Positions 15,897 to 24,443 of a stretch of DNA of 64,000 nucleotides are shown here, in pieces. Below the pieces are notes generated by a model. That model was not told the DNA's origin and did no database searches. It worked only from the letters and a program-made list of their open reading frames with translations. Source of the stretch: Jiulongibacter sediminis (lineage in GTDB: Bacteria; Bacteroidota; Bacteroidia; Cytophagales; Spirosomataceae); contig NZ_LGTQ01000012.1 in NCBI RefSeq assembly GCF_001306455.1, positions 62,001-126,000 on the forward strand. The letters are read 5' to 3'. The stretch's first letter is position 1; each line of letters begins with the position of its first letter. Position numbers and translations under genes: made by a program.

Positions 15897-16271
15897 ATGG
15901 AAATTACAGCTGACAATAAATTGAAGAGACTCGAGATCGTCGGAGACAAGGTATTGATCAAGCCTAAATTACATAACGGTAAGACCAAAACCGGTCTTTT
16001 CCTTCCGCCGACGGTCACTGAAAAAGAAGATGTACAAAGTGGCTTTGTGGTGAAAGTAGGCCCTGGTTATCCTTTACCTAACACAGGAGACGATGAACCT
16101 TGGAAAACAACCGAAGAAAAGGTAAAATACATGCCTCTTCAGGCTGAAGAAGGTGATCTGGCGATTTACCTTCAACGACACGCCATAGAAATTGAGTACA
16201 ATTCAGAGAAGTATGTGATTGTACCTCAAAGTTCCATTTTGATGCTGGAGCGGAGTGAGGACTTGTTTTGA
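15897..16271 (+). CDS. GroES-family (Cpn10-like) protein
   Basis: The 124-residue protein has the Cpn10 beta-barrel pattern: VGDKVLIKPKLHNGKTKTGLFLP near the start, where GroES has its mobile loop, then SGFVVKVGPG, and GDLAIYLQRHAIEIEYNSEKYVIVPQSSILML at the end. It is longer than GroES (about 95 residues) because of an insertion near residues 58-80 (PLPNTGDDEPWKTTEEK). No groEL is adjacent. This longer family is, as I recall, a second GroES-like protein of Bacteroidota. Whether it works with GroEL is unknown. It is probably co-transcribed with the aldolase-like gene, and converges on a thioredoxin gene with one base between stop codons. Confidence 0.8.
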   Translation: MEITADNKLKRLEIVGDKVLIKPKLHNGKTKTGLFLPPTVTEKEDVQSGFVVKVGPGYPLPNTGDDEPWKTTEEKVKYMPLQAEEGDLAIYLQRHAIEIEYNSEKYVIVPQSSILMLERSEDLF

Positions 16272-16272
16272 T

Positions 16273-16698
16273 TTAGTCCACTGAGTCAGCGTCTTCCAGC
16301 AAAAACTTCACGGTAGTCATTCCCTCGAGGCGAACAATTAGCTCCCCATCTGGCTTGAAGAAAACCGTTGTTGGCAGTGAGTAAATCCGATATTGCTGTC
16401 GCATTTCTTTACCAGGGGATTGATCTACATCCACCTTGTAATTGATAAAGGATTCGTTAAAACGTTTGGCCACCTGTTCATTGGAAAAAACATCCCGCTC
16501 CATCTGGCGGCAGGGGCCACACCATGAAGCCCAGAAATCCACAAAAATGAGTTTATTGTCTTTTTGAGCTATTTCCTGAATCTGCTCGAAAGAATATTCA
16601 GAGGCCTGATAAAACTTAATGCCCGTCGATTCTTTAGTGGATGAGTAAAGGCTGAAAAAACTTAGCAAATATAGAAAAGTAAGATTCATGAAAGTCAA
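16273..16698 (-). CDS. Secreted thioredoxin-fold protein
   Basis: The 141-residue protein has an N-terminal hydrophobic signal (about 1-20) and a thioredoxin domain with the active site WCGPC (Trp59 to Cys63), a VDFWAS strand before it, and the cis-proline segment YSLPTTVFFK. It should be an extracytoplasmic disulfide oxidoreductase or reductant, perhaps for apocytochrome or envelope thiols. Start could be M1 or M4. It resembles the N-terminal half of the next gene upstream on the same strand, so the two may be tandem duplicates. The divergent ccmF on the far side supports a link to cytochrome c maturation, but that is inference. Confidence 0.85.
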   Translation of the reverse strand: MTFMNLTFLYLLSFFSLYSSTKESTGIKFYQASEYSFEQIQEIAQKDNKLIFVDFWASWCGPCRQMERDVFSNEQVAKRFNESFINYKVDVDQSPGKEMRQQYRIYSLPTTVFFKPDGELIVRLEGMTTVKFLLEDADSVD

Positions 16699-16740
16699 TT
16701 TACGGTTAGAGACCCAAAAGATGTGCCGTTTTCCGGAGGT

Positions 16741-18099
16741 TTACTTTTTAATTTTTTGATAAGCCTCTTTAAGTGTCCCGGGATCAACTCCCTGATTTTT
16801 GGCTAGTTTAATCGCCTGATTCATGGCTTTTCGGGCATCTCGTTTTCTGCCCACTTTTTTCAATAAAAAGGCATAGGTTTCCCAATTAGCTGGTGTTTCG
16901 TACAATTTAATGGAATAGGCCGACCAACGAATGGCATGATTCAGCTGGCTTACGTCTTCCGTCATTTGGTGATAGCCCCAGGCAAATTCATTCAACTGAA
17001 AAGCAGCCGACTTTTTAGCACTGTTTTGCAGACTTTCCAGCATAATCTGGTATTGACCGGAAGAAGCAGCGATACCCCTGAGTTCAGCCGTATTTTTGAA
17101 GTTCTCAAGCGTTTCCTCGTTCTTTATATTGAAATCTTCATCACTCATTCGGAGAATATTCTCGGCCTCTTCACGGGCAATAACACTGAAATGTTTGAAA
17201 TTTTGAGTGAGTTTGGCATAATCATATCTGAATTGCCGCTCCTCTGAAATTGCCCCTTCTCTTGAATAAGCAGTTAGATGCACGGCATTGATTAAAGTAT
17301 TGAAAAGCTCATCATCTCGGGTTTCCACGGCTTTTTGAAAAGTGTGCCTTTTAGCCGCAGAAATCCCGGAAAGAATAGCTTTCTGTTGTGTATCAGTCAA
17401 TCCCCGAAATCGGTGTAAAGCGTTTGCCAAAATCTCAAAACCGTCTGAATGAACTGAAACGATGTTCTCTGCTATCAGCTCGAGTACCTTTTGTGTCATC
17501 AACTCATTTTCAGGAACCCGTTGCAGGTATTTATCCAACAAATTGGGTTGGGGTCCATCTTTTTCACTTTTTCTTTTCAGATATTCCGCAAAGGCATTCT
17601 GCTGCTGATCTCCTGACTCATATTGTTCTTCCAACTCTTTGAGTGAAACAAAACTTTTGCTTTCATGAATCGCCTTTCTGGCCTCTCGTAAAAAGACATT
17701 TTTTTGGTGAAAACCAATTGTTTTATGAACTACCTCACCATCCCTATTCAAAAAAACATAGGTCGGGAACTCCCTGACACCATACTCAACAGCCTCAGAT
17801 TTACCGGACGGCTCATCCGTTAAAACTTTAACATTGATAAACTTTTGATTGAAAAAACGAGCTACTGCAGAGTCAGAGAAAACCGTGGTTTCCATGACTT
17901 TACATGGTCCGCACCAGGAAGCATAAAAATCAACAAAAATTAATTTTTCTCCTAATCCATATTCTACGGCTTCTTTTATGGAAGAATAGGCAAAATCAAT
18001 GGTCTGGGCTTGTGCAAAACCACAAATAAAAAATGAGGCTATAGCAAGTACTCTTATCATCAAGGCATAGAAACGCTTCTCAAAAATAAAATTAAGCAT
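16741..18099 (-). CDS. Secreted thioredoxin-fold protein with helical (TPR-like) C-terminus
   Basis: The 452-residue protein has a signal peptide (about 14-32), a thioredoxin domain with WCGPC (Cys63 and Cys66) and cis-proline REFPTYVFLN, then about 300 residues of alpha-helical sequence. The last stretch (about 385-450) reads like tetratricopeptide helices (NWETYAFLLKKVGRKRDARKA). The layout is common among Bacteroidota thioredoxins of the periplasm. The start may be M14 (18060), just before the hydrophobic stretch, rather than M1. It lies 42 bases upstream of the shorter thioredoxin gene. Promoter and ccmF promoter share the divergent 127-base gap. Confidence 0.83.
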   Translation of the reverse strand: MLNFIFEKRFYALMIRVLAIASFFICGFAQAQTIDFAYSSIKEAVEYGLGEKLIFVDFYASWCGPCKVMETTVFSDSAVARFFNQKFINVKVLTDEPSGKSEAVEYGVREFPTYVFLNRDGEVVHKTIGFHQKNVFLREARKAIHESKSFVSLKELEEQYESGDQQQNAFAEYLKRKSEKDGPQPNLLDKYLQRVPENELMTQKVLELIAENIVSVHSDGFEILANALHRFRGLTDTQQKAILSGISAAKRHTFQKAVETRDDELFNTLINAVHLTAYSREGAISEERQFRYDYAKLTQNFKHFSVIAREEAENILRMSDEDFNIKNEETLENFKNTAELRGIAASSGQYQIMLESLQNSAKKSAAFQLNEFAWGYHQMTEDVSQLNHAIRWSAYSIKLYETPANWETYAFLLKKVGRKRDARKAMNQAIKLAKNQGVDPGTLKEAYQKIKK

Positions 18100-18192
18100 T
18101 TTATGAGGACATTTTCATTTCATTAACAGGTCTGAGAGCACAATTACCTAAAGAAAAAGCTTTTTAAAACAAGCCGTCAACCTTTTGCTTAG

Positions 18193-18200
18193 TACCTTTG
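18193..18200 (+). promoter_or_regulatory. -7 promoter box of ccmF
   Basis: TACCTTTG fits TAnnTTTG and lies 26 bases upstream of the chosen ATG at 18227. It lies inside the longer open frame that starts at 18185, which supports starting ccmF at 18227. A good -33 TTG at standard spacing is not evident. Confidence 0.4.
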
Positions 18201-18226
18201 CCCCCAGATTAAGAATCAGGATTTTA

Positions 18227-20755
18227 ATGCTCAGATCTTACTTAGGAAATATAGGCCATTTGTTGACAATTCTGGCCTTCATCAGCTCACTGATAGCCAC
18301 TTATGCCTACTGGCAATCATCTCAGGAGAAAAACCAAAACAGTATTTGGAAAAAGTTTGCCAATCAGGCTTTTGCAGTTCATTCCGTATTTGTAATCGGT
18401 GTAGTAGCTACGTTGTTCAGCATTATTTTCAATAACTATTTTGAATACCATTACGCCTGGGATAACACCTCCATAAGTTTGCCTCTGGGCTACGCAATTT
18501 CATCATTCTGGCAAGACCAGGAGGGCTCGTTTTTACTCTGGATTTTCTGGAATGCTTTGGTTGGTCTGATTCTCATTTATCAATTCCATAAGTCAAAAAA
18601 GAATTATGCTTTGGCATCACCATCCATGATGATCATAGCGGGAATTCAGGCTTTTTTAACTTCAATGATTCTTGGCGTGGTATTATTTGGTGAAACCAAA
18701 CTAGGCAGTTCGCCTTTCCTGACCTTGAAAGAACTGAATCCTAACCTGCCCATCTGGTCTTTAGACCCTGATTTTATTCCGAAAGATGGCAACGGACTTA
18801 ACCCATTGCTTCAAAATTACTGGATGGTGATTCACCCTCCTACCCTCTTTTTGGGCTTTGCCCTGACTATGGTACCCTTTGCTTTCGCTATTGCTTCTCT
18901 TTGGAAAAAAGATTATCACGGCTGGCTTAACATCACCTTGCCATGGTCATTAGTAGGAGCCGTTATACTCGGAACAGGCATTATGATGGGAGGTATCTGG
19001 GCTTATGAAACGCTCAATTTTGAGGGCTACTGGAACTGGGATCCTGTAGAGAATGCAGTTTACGTGCCGTGGATCTTACTTGTAGCAGCCTTTCATACCT
19101 TGTTTCTGGCCCGCAAGAGCAGCTCGGCTTTGAAGTACTCCTACATTCTGGTCATAGCTCAGTTTATTCTGATTCTTTACTCTACCTTTTTAACCCGAAG
19201 CGGAATTCTCGGCAATGCCTCGGTGCACTCCTTCACGGATCTTGGACTTTCCGGTCAGTTGCTGGTTTATCTGTTAAGCTTCACTCTTGGAGCCATAATC
19301 CTTTCTGTTTTACGCTGGAAAGAATTACCAAAAGATGAAAATGAAGCTTCCATTTACTCAGCCGAGTTTTGGATCGTTATTGGAGTTTTGGTCTTAAGTT
19401 TGGCGGCCTTTCAGGTAATTGTCACCACCTCAATTCCGGTTTATAACAGCATTGCTGATGCCATCGGCATTGATCTCAATATGGCTTTGCCAACGAATCA
19501 AATCGCCCACTACACCGGGTTTCAGATGTGGCTGTTTATTCTGGCGGTGGTTTTGATGGGCGTAGCCCAATATTTTTGGTGGAAAAAAGTGAAGGGGAAA
19601 AATATCAAAGCTTTGGTCAATCCGCTGATCATTTCTTTGCTCTTAACTGCCTTTATTATTTCAACCACGCACGTTGACAAACTTTCATACATTATTCTGG
19701 TAACCGCTTCGGTTTTTGGTCTGGTGGCTAATGCCAGCATTTTGCTCGACCTTTTAAAAGGTAAAATCAAAGTAGCCGGCGGAGCGATTACGCATATTGG
19801 AGTGGCACTGATGCTTTTGGGTATTATGTACTCTTCAGCCTATCAAAAAACGATCTCTATCAATAATACTGGCACAGAGATCTTCTCAGACTCTGAGAAA
19901 GAGAGTCGGGAGAATGTTCTGCTTTGGCTCAATCGCGATTATCCCCTGAGTGAATTTGATATTGCCTACAAAGGTCAGTTTGTTGATGTCCGTCAAGTGC
20001 CCGGCTATATTGAAAAACGTTTTGTACAGCCCGTAATAGGCACTGGGTTCAAAGGTATTGCCAGAGCTGATATTGTGGACGAGTCTGACACCTTGCGATA
20101 TAGAGGAGATACTATAGAATATGAAGCTGAGAATACCTATTACAGAGTAAGTTTTGAGGACAAGAAAAGCGGCGAGACCTTTAACCTTTTCCCGCGTTTT
20201 CAGATTAATGAACAAATGGGTAATGTGGCTTCGCCGGACATTAAGAGACTTTGGAACAAAGATATCTACAGCCATGTCAGCTATGTTCAGCGTGAAGAAG
20301 ACCGCGAATGGAGTATGCCAATGGAATATCAGGTAGCTTTAAAGGATACCTTTTTCCTGAATGATTATGTTGCTATTCTCGAAGATGTAGTGGGCGTAAG
20401 AGAAGTGGACGGAATGGAAATTGGACCGGGTGATGCTGCTGCAATGGCCTATGTAAGAATCCTGGAACGTGATGGTGAAAAAATGATGAGTCCAACATTT
20501 GTCATCAAAGACAATCAGGTTTGGAGCAAGCCGGTCGTCAGCAACGAATTAGGCTTGAGAATTCAATTGAGTGAAATTGATCCGGTTAATGGTCAATTTT
20601 CCTTTTCCATTGCCCGAAGCGAGCGTGAATACATTGTATTGAAAGCCATTGAAAAGCCTTTCATCAACCTCCTATGGTTAGGCATATTGTTGCTCGTAAT
20701 TGGGATGTTTATTTCAGCTTACAGAAGGTTTAGTATTGCTTTTCGTAAGGCGTAA
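18227..20755 (+). CDS. ccmF: Cytochrome c-type biogenesis protein CcmF
   Basis: This large integral membrane protein of the CcmF/CcsA heme-handling family moves heme to apocytochrome c on the periplasmic side. The diagnostic WWD motif region is EGYWNWDPVENAVYVPW, near residues 262-280, with conserved heme-ligand histidines around HPPTLFLGF and AFHTLF. About 14 helices are visible, the last near the C-terminus. A polar, extracytoplasmic domain of roughly 230 residues (about 570-800) sits before the last helix, which makes the protein (842 residues) longer than Proteobacterial CcmF (about 650). I use the ATG at 18227 because an upstream ATG at 18185 precedes the -7 box. Other ccm genes are not in the window. 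Two secreted thioredoxins lie divergently. Confidence 0.9.
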   Translation: MLRSYLGNIGHLLTILAFISSLIATYAYWQSSQEKNQNSIWKKFANQAFAVHSVFVIGVVATLFSIIFNNYFEYHYAWDNTSISLPLGYAISSFWQDQEGSFLLWIFWNALVGLILIYQFHKSKKNYALASPSMMIIAGIQAFLTSMILGVVLFGETKLGSSPFLTLKELNPNLPIWSLDPDFIPKDGNGLNPLLQNYWMVIHPPTLFLGFALTMVPFAFAIASLWKKDYHGWLNITLPWSLVGAVILGTGIMMGGIWAYETLNFEGYWNWDPVENAVYVPWILLVAAFHTLFLARKSSSALKYSYILVIAQFILILYSTFLTRSGILGNASVHSFTDLGLSGQLLVYLLSFTLGAIILSVLRWKELPKDENEASIYSAEFWIVIGVLVLSLAAFQVIVTTSIPVYNSIADAIGIDLNMALPTNQIAHYTGFQMWLFILAVVLMGVAQYFWWKKVKGKNIKALVNPLIISLLLTAFIISTTHVDKLSYIILVTASVFGLVANASILLDLLKGKIKVAGGAITHIGVALMLLGIMYSSAYQKTISINNTGTEIFSDSEKESRENVLLWLNRDYPLSEFDIAYKGQFVDVRQVPGYIEKRFVQPVIGTGFKGIARADIVDESDTLRYRGDTIEYEAENTYYRVSFEDKKSGETFNLFPRFQINEQMGNVASPDIKRLWNKDIYSHVSYVQREEDREWSMPMEYQVALKDTFFLNDYVAILEDVVGVREVDGMEIGPGDAAAMAYVRILERDGEKMMSPTFVIKDNQVWSKPVVSNELGLRIQLSEIDPVNGQFSFSIARSEREYIVLKAIEKPFINLLWLGILLLVIGMFISAYRRFSIAFRKA

Positions 20756-20781
20756 AAAGAACTAGTTATAATTAGATAATC

Positions 20782-20817
20782 AAAGAGGCTGTCTTGTAAT
20801 AAGAGACAGCCTCTTTT
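20782..20817 (+). terminator. Rho-independent terminator after ccmF
   Basis: A 13-bp perfect stem, AAAGAGGCTGTCT (20782-20794) with AGACAGCCTCTTT (20804-20816), encloses a 9-base loop and ends in a short T run. It begins 27 bases after the ccmF stop codon. Confidence 0.85.
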
Positions 20818-20949
20818 CATTAGGGGAACTCATCATCAGACTCATTCTCCAATTAATTCATTCTCTGGTGTTAAAATTATATGATGAGTCATCCTCTTTC
20901 TAGCTAGCCAACCCAATACGCTCACAAAAGAAATTTTTTATAGGACTTA

Positions 20950-20977
20950 AAAAGAAAAAACCCCGACAGAATCGGGG
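20950..20977 (-). terminator. Rho-independent terminator after atpH
   Basis: Read on the minus strand, CCCCGA and TCGGGG form a 6-bp GC-rich stem (20977-20972 with 20966-20961, loop of 5 bases), followed by TTTTTTCTTTTT. It ends the atp operon about 40 bases after the atpH stop, so no atpA follows on this transcript. Confidence 0.85.
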
Positions 20978-21016
20978 CATTTCTCAACTTTATAGCCATG
21001 AAAACTAATACTCTTT

Positions 21017-21550
21017 TTAAGCTAATTCCAGCTTTAATTCGTTTATTTTCTTCTTAATGGATGTGTCAATTTGAGTATCCCCCACTTTTAACACATAACC
21101 TCCAATAAGATTAACATCAATTTTTTCTTCGAGCTCTACCTTCTTACCGGTTGCCTTTTTGACAATCTCAAGAAACTCTTTTCTTTGAGCGTCATTAAGT
21201 GGTTCCACCGTTGTAACGACGGCCCGTTCTATTTGGTTTAAGTCATCATACAATTTCTGAAATTCTACAGAAATGGGGTATATCAAACTTTCCCTGTTTT
21301 TCTTAGTTAAGACGTCAAATATAGAATAGGTCACAGGATTTATACGATTTTCAAAAATATTTTTCAAAATCACCTTTTTCTTCTCGTGCCTGATGATTGG
21401 ATTCGCCATCACACGTTGAAATTCATCGTTCTGGCTACAGACCTCCTCGAAAAATTTCATGTCTGTATTGACCTCGTCAAGTACTTTTTGCTCCAGTGCC
21501 AAATCTACAAGGGCCTTGGCATATCTGTAAGCGACTACTGAGTTTGACAT
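21017..21550 (-). CDS. atpH: ATP synthase F1 subunit delta
   Basis: The 177-residue protein is the OSCP/delta subunit that ties the F1 head to the peripheral stalk. It starts SNSVVAYRYAKALVDLA, the standard delta N-terminus, has the helical N-terminal domain to about residue 105, and ends with the GGYVLKVGDTQIDTSIKKKINEL segment typical of the family. Length is normal. It is the last gene of the atp block on this strand: atpF ends 115 bases upstream and a strong terminator follows, so atpA and atpG are not in this operon. The 115-base gap to atpF is long for the operon and could hold a promoter or processing site. Confidence 0.93.
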   Translation of the reverse strand: MSNSVVAYRYAKALVDLALEQKVLDEVNTDMKFFEEVCSQNDEFQRVMANPIIRHEKKKVILKNIFENRINPVTYSIFDVLTKKNRESLIYPISVEFQKLYDDLNQIERAVVTTVEPLNDAQRKEFLEIVKKATGKKVELEEKIDVNLIGGYVLKVGDTQIDTSIKKKINELKLELA

Positions 21551-21664
21551 ATTTGTTTTTTATGCATCCACCCAAAAAACCTAACTATTCTTAAAGCTAA
21601 GTTGATCAGGTCAAAATTATTTATTCCAATTGTATTTCACTCAATTTATTATTGAGCCAGACTA

Positions 21665-22159
21665 CTAGTTAAGCTTTGCCTCCGAGATCAACTCACTCAC
21701 CAATTCAGAATGAGCACCTTTAGTAGCCAACTCTTTCTTCATAACCTTCTCGGCGATTTCAATTGACAAACTTGCAACTTCTTTCTTCAAACCGTCAACC
21801 ATAGAAGCTCTTTCCTGATTAATGCTCTCACGAGCACTTGCCAAAATTCTGTTGGCTTCCTCGGTCGCCTTATTCTTTGACTCTTCAACAATGCGGTTGG
21901 CATCTTCTTTAGCTTCTTTGAGAATTGCATCTCTTTCAGAACGGGCTTCAGCCAATAGCTTCTCATTATCAGACTTTAACTTAGCCATCTCTGCACGGGT
22001 TTCTTCAGCCATTTTAAGAGCAGATTCAATCTCGTCTTCACGGGATTTAAGAGCAGAGAGAATTCCTTTCCAGGCAAACTTTCTAAGAACAAAGAAAAGG
22101 GTTAAGAAAATCAGTAATTGCCATGCAATAAGGCCAATACCGGGAGTTAATAATTCCAT
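21665..22159 (-). CDS. atpF: ATP synthase F0 subunit b
   Basis: The 164-residue subunit b has one N-terminal membrane helix (about 6-26, PGIGLIAWQLLIFLTLFFVL) followed by a long charged coiled coil rich in Ala, Glu, Lys and Arg (about 35-150), which forms the peripheral stalk as a dimer. The sequence matches the family throughout, including the AWKGILSALKSREDEIE segment. The subunit c gene ends 78 bases upstream. Length is normal. Nothing unusual is seen. Confidence 0.94.
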   Translation of the reverse strand: MELLTPGIGLIAWQLLIFLTLFFVLRKFAWKGILSALKSREDEIESALKMAEETRAEMAKLKSDNEKLLAEARSERDAILKEAKEDANRIVEESKNKATEEANRILASARESINQERASMVDGLKKEVASLSIEIAEKVMKKELATKGAHSELVSELISEAKLN

Positions 22160-22237
22160 TTATTTTTTCAATTTGAATTTCAAAAAATAAGTTTTGCTCT
22201 GACACCTAATGTGAGCAGAGCAAAACTAAAAGTACGA

Positions 22238-22513
<276 letters not shown>

Positions 22514-22554
22514 TTATAGTTAAAAAAATAAAAATACAAATCCAGTTCTGCCTC

Positions 22555-23607
22555 TTAGTGATCGTGGTGCTCTTCAATAGCACTACCGATATACATAGAA
22601 GAAAGAAGAGTAAAAATATAAGCCTGAATAAAGGCTACCAAAATTTCAATAAGCGACATGAAGGTTCCAATAGCCCAAACACCACCACCTACAGCGTAGT
22701 TTTTGAACATAAAGATCAAACCGATGAAACTTAAAAGAATAATGTGACCACCCGTAATGTTGGCAAAGAGACGAATGGTTAATGAAGCAGGCTTCATGAA
22801 AACACCTATAATCTCAATAATCCAGAAAAGAGGAAGTAACCAAAGAGGCACTCCCGGTGGTTTAAAAATGTGACCCCAGTAATTTTTGTTCGCTTTAAAA
22901 TGAACAATTACGAAAGTTATCAAGGCTAATGTTAAAGTCACTGCGATATTTCCTGTAAGGTTTGCCGCTCCGGGGGTTAAACCAACAAGGTTGTTAATCA
23001 GAATAAAGAAGAACAAGGTCAGCATGTAAGGAAGGTATGCCTCGTACTTAGGCCCGATACTTGGCTTAACCACTTCGTCTTTGATAGTAGTAATGACCGG
23101 CTCTAACAATGACTGAATTCCTTTAGGAGCTTTACCTGCATTCTTTTTATAACCTTTGGCAACTGCTGTGAAGATCAATACAAGCAACACTGCACTCAGA
23201 ATAAGAGAAGCCACATTTTTGGTAATTGAGAAGTCATACACAGTAGCGTGATGATCATCTTTTAATGCAATTTTCTCGTGGTGATTCACATAAGGACCAT
23301 ACTCACCATTGCCTTCATCAAATCGTGCTGAAGAAAAAATGGCAAGACCGTATTCTTTTGAGTACAGAATAACGGGCAAGGGCAATTTTACTCCATGAGC
23401 AAACTCCCAGCCATGTTCGTCAAGAATATGGTGCATAATCATGCTTCCCATATTAAAGCCTTCTTCTTCATGACCATCACCGTGCTCTTCGGCAGTAGCG
23501 TGTGATTCATGAGCGGCACCCTCTTCATGAGCTTCATGCTCCTGAGCAAAGCTATATCCAACAGAAAATACTGATAATGAGAGGAATAAAAGTAAACGTT
23601 TTAGCAT
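22555..23607 (-). CDS. atpB: ATP synthase F0 subunit a with signal peptide and His/Glu-rich extension
   Basis: Subunit a forms the proton half-channels. The conserved arginine lies in LTIRLFANITGGH (about residue 279), with several helices before and after it, ending in EEHHDH. Compared with the usual protein (about 240-270 residues) this one has a signal peptide (about 1-21) and a His/Glu-rich segment (about 22-50, for example HEAHEEGAAHESHA) before the first helix. Signal-peptide-bearing subunit a is, as I recall, common in Bacteroidota. The His-rich part could bind metal or only be a flexible linker. A small AtpI-like gene lies 36 bases upstream. Confidence 0.94.
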   Translation of the reverse strand: MLKRLLLFLSLSVFSVGYSFAQEHEAHEEGAAHESHATAEEHGDGHEEEGFNMGSMIMHHILDEHGWEFAHGVKLPLPVILYSKEYGLAIFSSARFDEGNGEYGPYVNHHEKIALKDDHHATVYDFSITKNVASLILSAVLLVLIFTAVAKGYKKNAGKAPKGIQSLLEPVITTIKDEVVKPSIGPKYEAYLPYMLTLFFFILINNLVGLTPGAANLTGNIAVTLTLALITFVIVHFKANKNYWGHIFKPPGVPLWLLPLFWIIEIIGVFMKPASLTIRLFANITGGHIILLSFIGLIFMFKNYAVGGGVWAIGTFMSLIEILVAFIQAYIFTLLSSMYIGSAIEEHHDH

Positions 23608-23643
23608 TAGTATGATTCTCTTTTTAGGGGCGTTCTTCAGCCC

Positions 23644-24006
23644 TCACGAAAAACGCCGCAAGTTAGCACTTAATAAGTATATTTCAAAAGCAGTGAAACA
23701 TAAATAAAGTGCAAAAAAGTCAAGCAGAAACGTTCCTTTATTTTCCAGGCCATTGAGCAGAAAAACAAGCACAAAAACGATACAGGCCAATAGACGGATA
23801 ACTACGCTAGCGAGATAAAACTGAATAAACTTCTCATTATCATTCCGTTTACCCTGATCCACTAATGAATGAAAAAGAAAAGATAATGCCGAAAAGAAAG
23901 CCAGCATATACCATCGGTGCTCGTGCAATGGTAAATTCAGCTTTAACTGATCAGCTAAAAAAAATACAATTGCAAAGAAAAGGATCAAAAATGCCGTTTT
24001 TAACAT
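23644..24006 (-). CDS. Small four-helix membrane protein at the atpI position
   Basis: The 120-residue protein has about four hydrophobic helices (near 3-20, 32-48, 66-88 and 92-112) and short polar loops. It lies between the atpZ-like gene (2-base gap) and atpB (36-base gap), where many bacteria carry the ATP synthase assembly protein AtpI. I see no diagnostic AtpI sequence motif, so the assignment to c-ring assembly rests on position and size. Confidence 0.65.
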   Translation of the reverse strand: MLKTAFLILFFAIVFFLADQLKLNLPLHEHRWYMLAFFSALSFLFHSLVDQGKRNDNEKFIQFYLASVVIRLLACIVFVLVFLLNGLENKGTFLLDFFALYLCFTAFEIYLLSANLRRFS

Positions 24007-24008
24007 AA

Positions 24009-24194
24009 TTAAAGTCTTGGCAGTTGTCTGATTACATTATAAAGACTCGCAAAAATAAAGAGAATTGAACCACCCAAAGTAAACCCGGGAAAATTCGTTT
24101 GAAAGTATTCATCCAACCATATTCCAAGACAAACACCCAGACAAATGGTTAACAACATTTGAAGACCAATTTGAGTGTATTTCACCCAATTCAT
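24009..24194 (-). CDS. AtpZ/AtpI family protein
   Basis: The 61-residue protein has two membrane helices (about 9-27 and 39-55) joined by LDEYFQTNFPG, matching the small AtpZ family (Pfam ATPase_gene1), which is encoded at the head of F-type ATP synthase operons and may help assembly or ion supply to F0. It starts MNWVKYTQIGLQM. It is the first gene of the atp block. The region upstream (24195-24443) is shared with the divergent dnaA gene and holds a perfect DnaA box. Confidence 0.85.
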   Translation of the reverse strand: MNWVKYTQIGLQMLLTICLGVCLGIWLDEYFQTNFPGFTLGGSILFIFASLYNVIRQLPRL

Positions 24195-24267
24195 TTTTTC
24201 GTTTTTTTAGTTATGATTGATATCAGAAAAAAAATCACTGGTAATATTCCGTGATGCTATTTTAAAG

Positions 24268-24276
24268 TTATCCACA
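24268..24276 (+). promoter_or_regulatory. DnaA box between atp operon and dnaA
   Basis: TTATCCACA is the perfect consensus for DnaA binding. It lies 74 bases before the first atp gene and 168 bases before dnaA. A single box fits autoregulation of dnaA; I see no cluster of boxes here that would define oriC. Confidence 0.55.
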
Positions 24277-24378
24277 TTTTCAGCCGATTCTATTGGACAA
24301 AAATAAGAAGCAAATTTTGGCCATACTTTTTATGACAAAAAAAGTAAAAAAGCAGGCCGACAGACTGTCTCAATTTAT

Positions 24379-24386
24379 TAGATTTG
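24379..24386 (+). promoter_or_regulatory. -7 promoter box of dnaA
   Basis: TAGATTTG fits TAnnTTTG and lies 57 bases upstream of the TTG start of dnaA. The -33 region shows no clear TTG. Confidence 0.4.
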
Positions 24387-24443
24387 TATCCTTTTTCTGT
24401 AAAGAAACCCATAAGATAATACTACTTTAACCCCTTTTGAATC

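Noticed and set aside
24195-24443. oriC next to dnaA
   Set aside because: Only one clear DnaA box and no AT-rich unwinding cluster are seen, so I do not call an origin.
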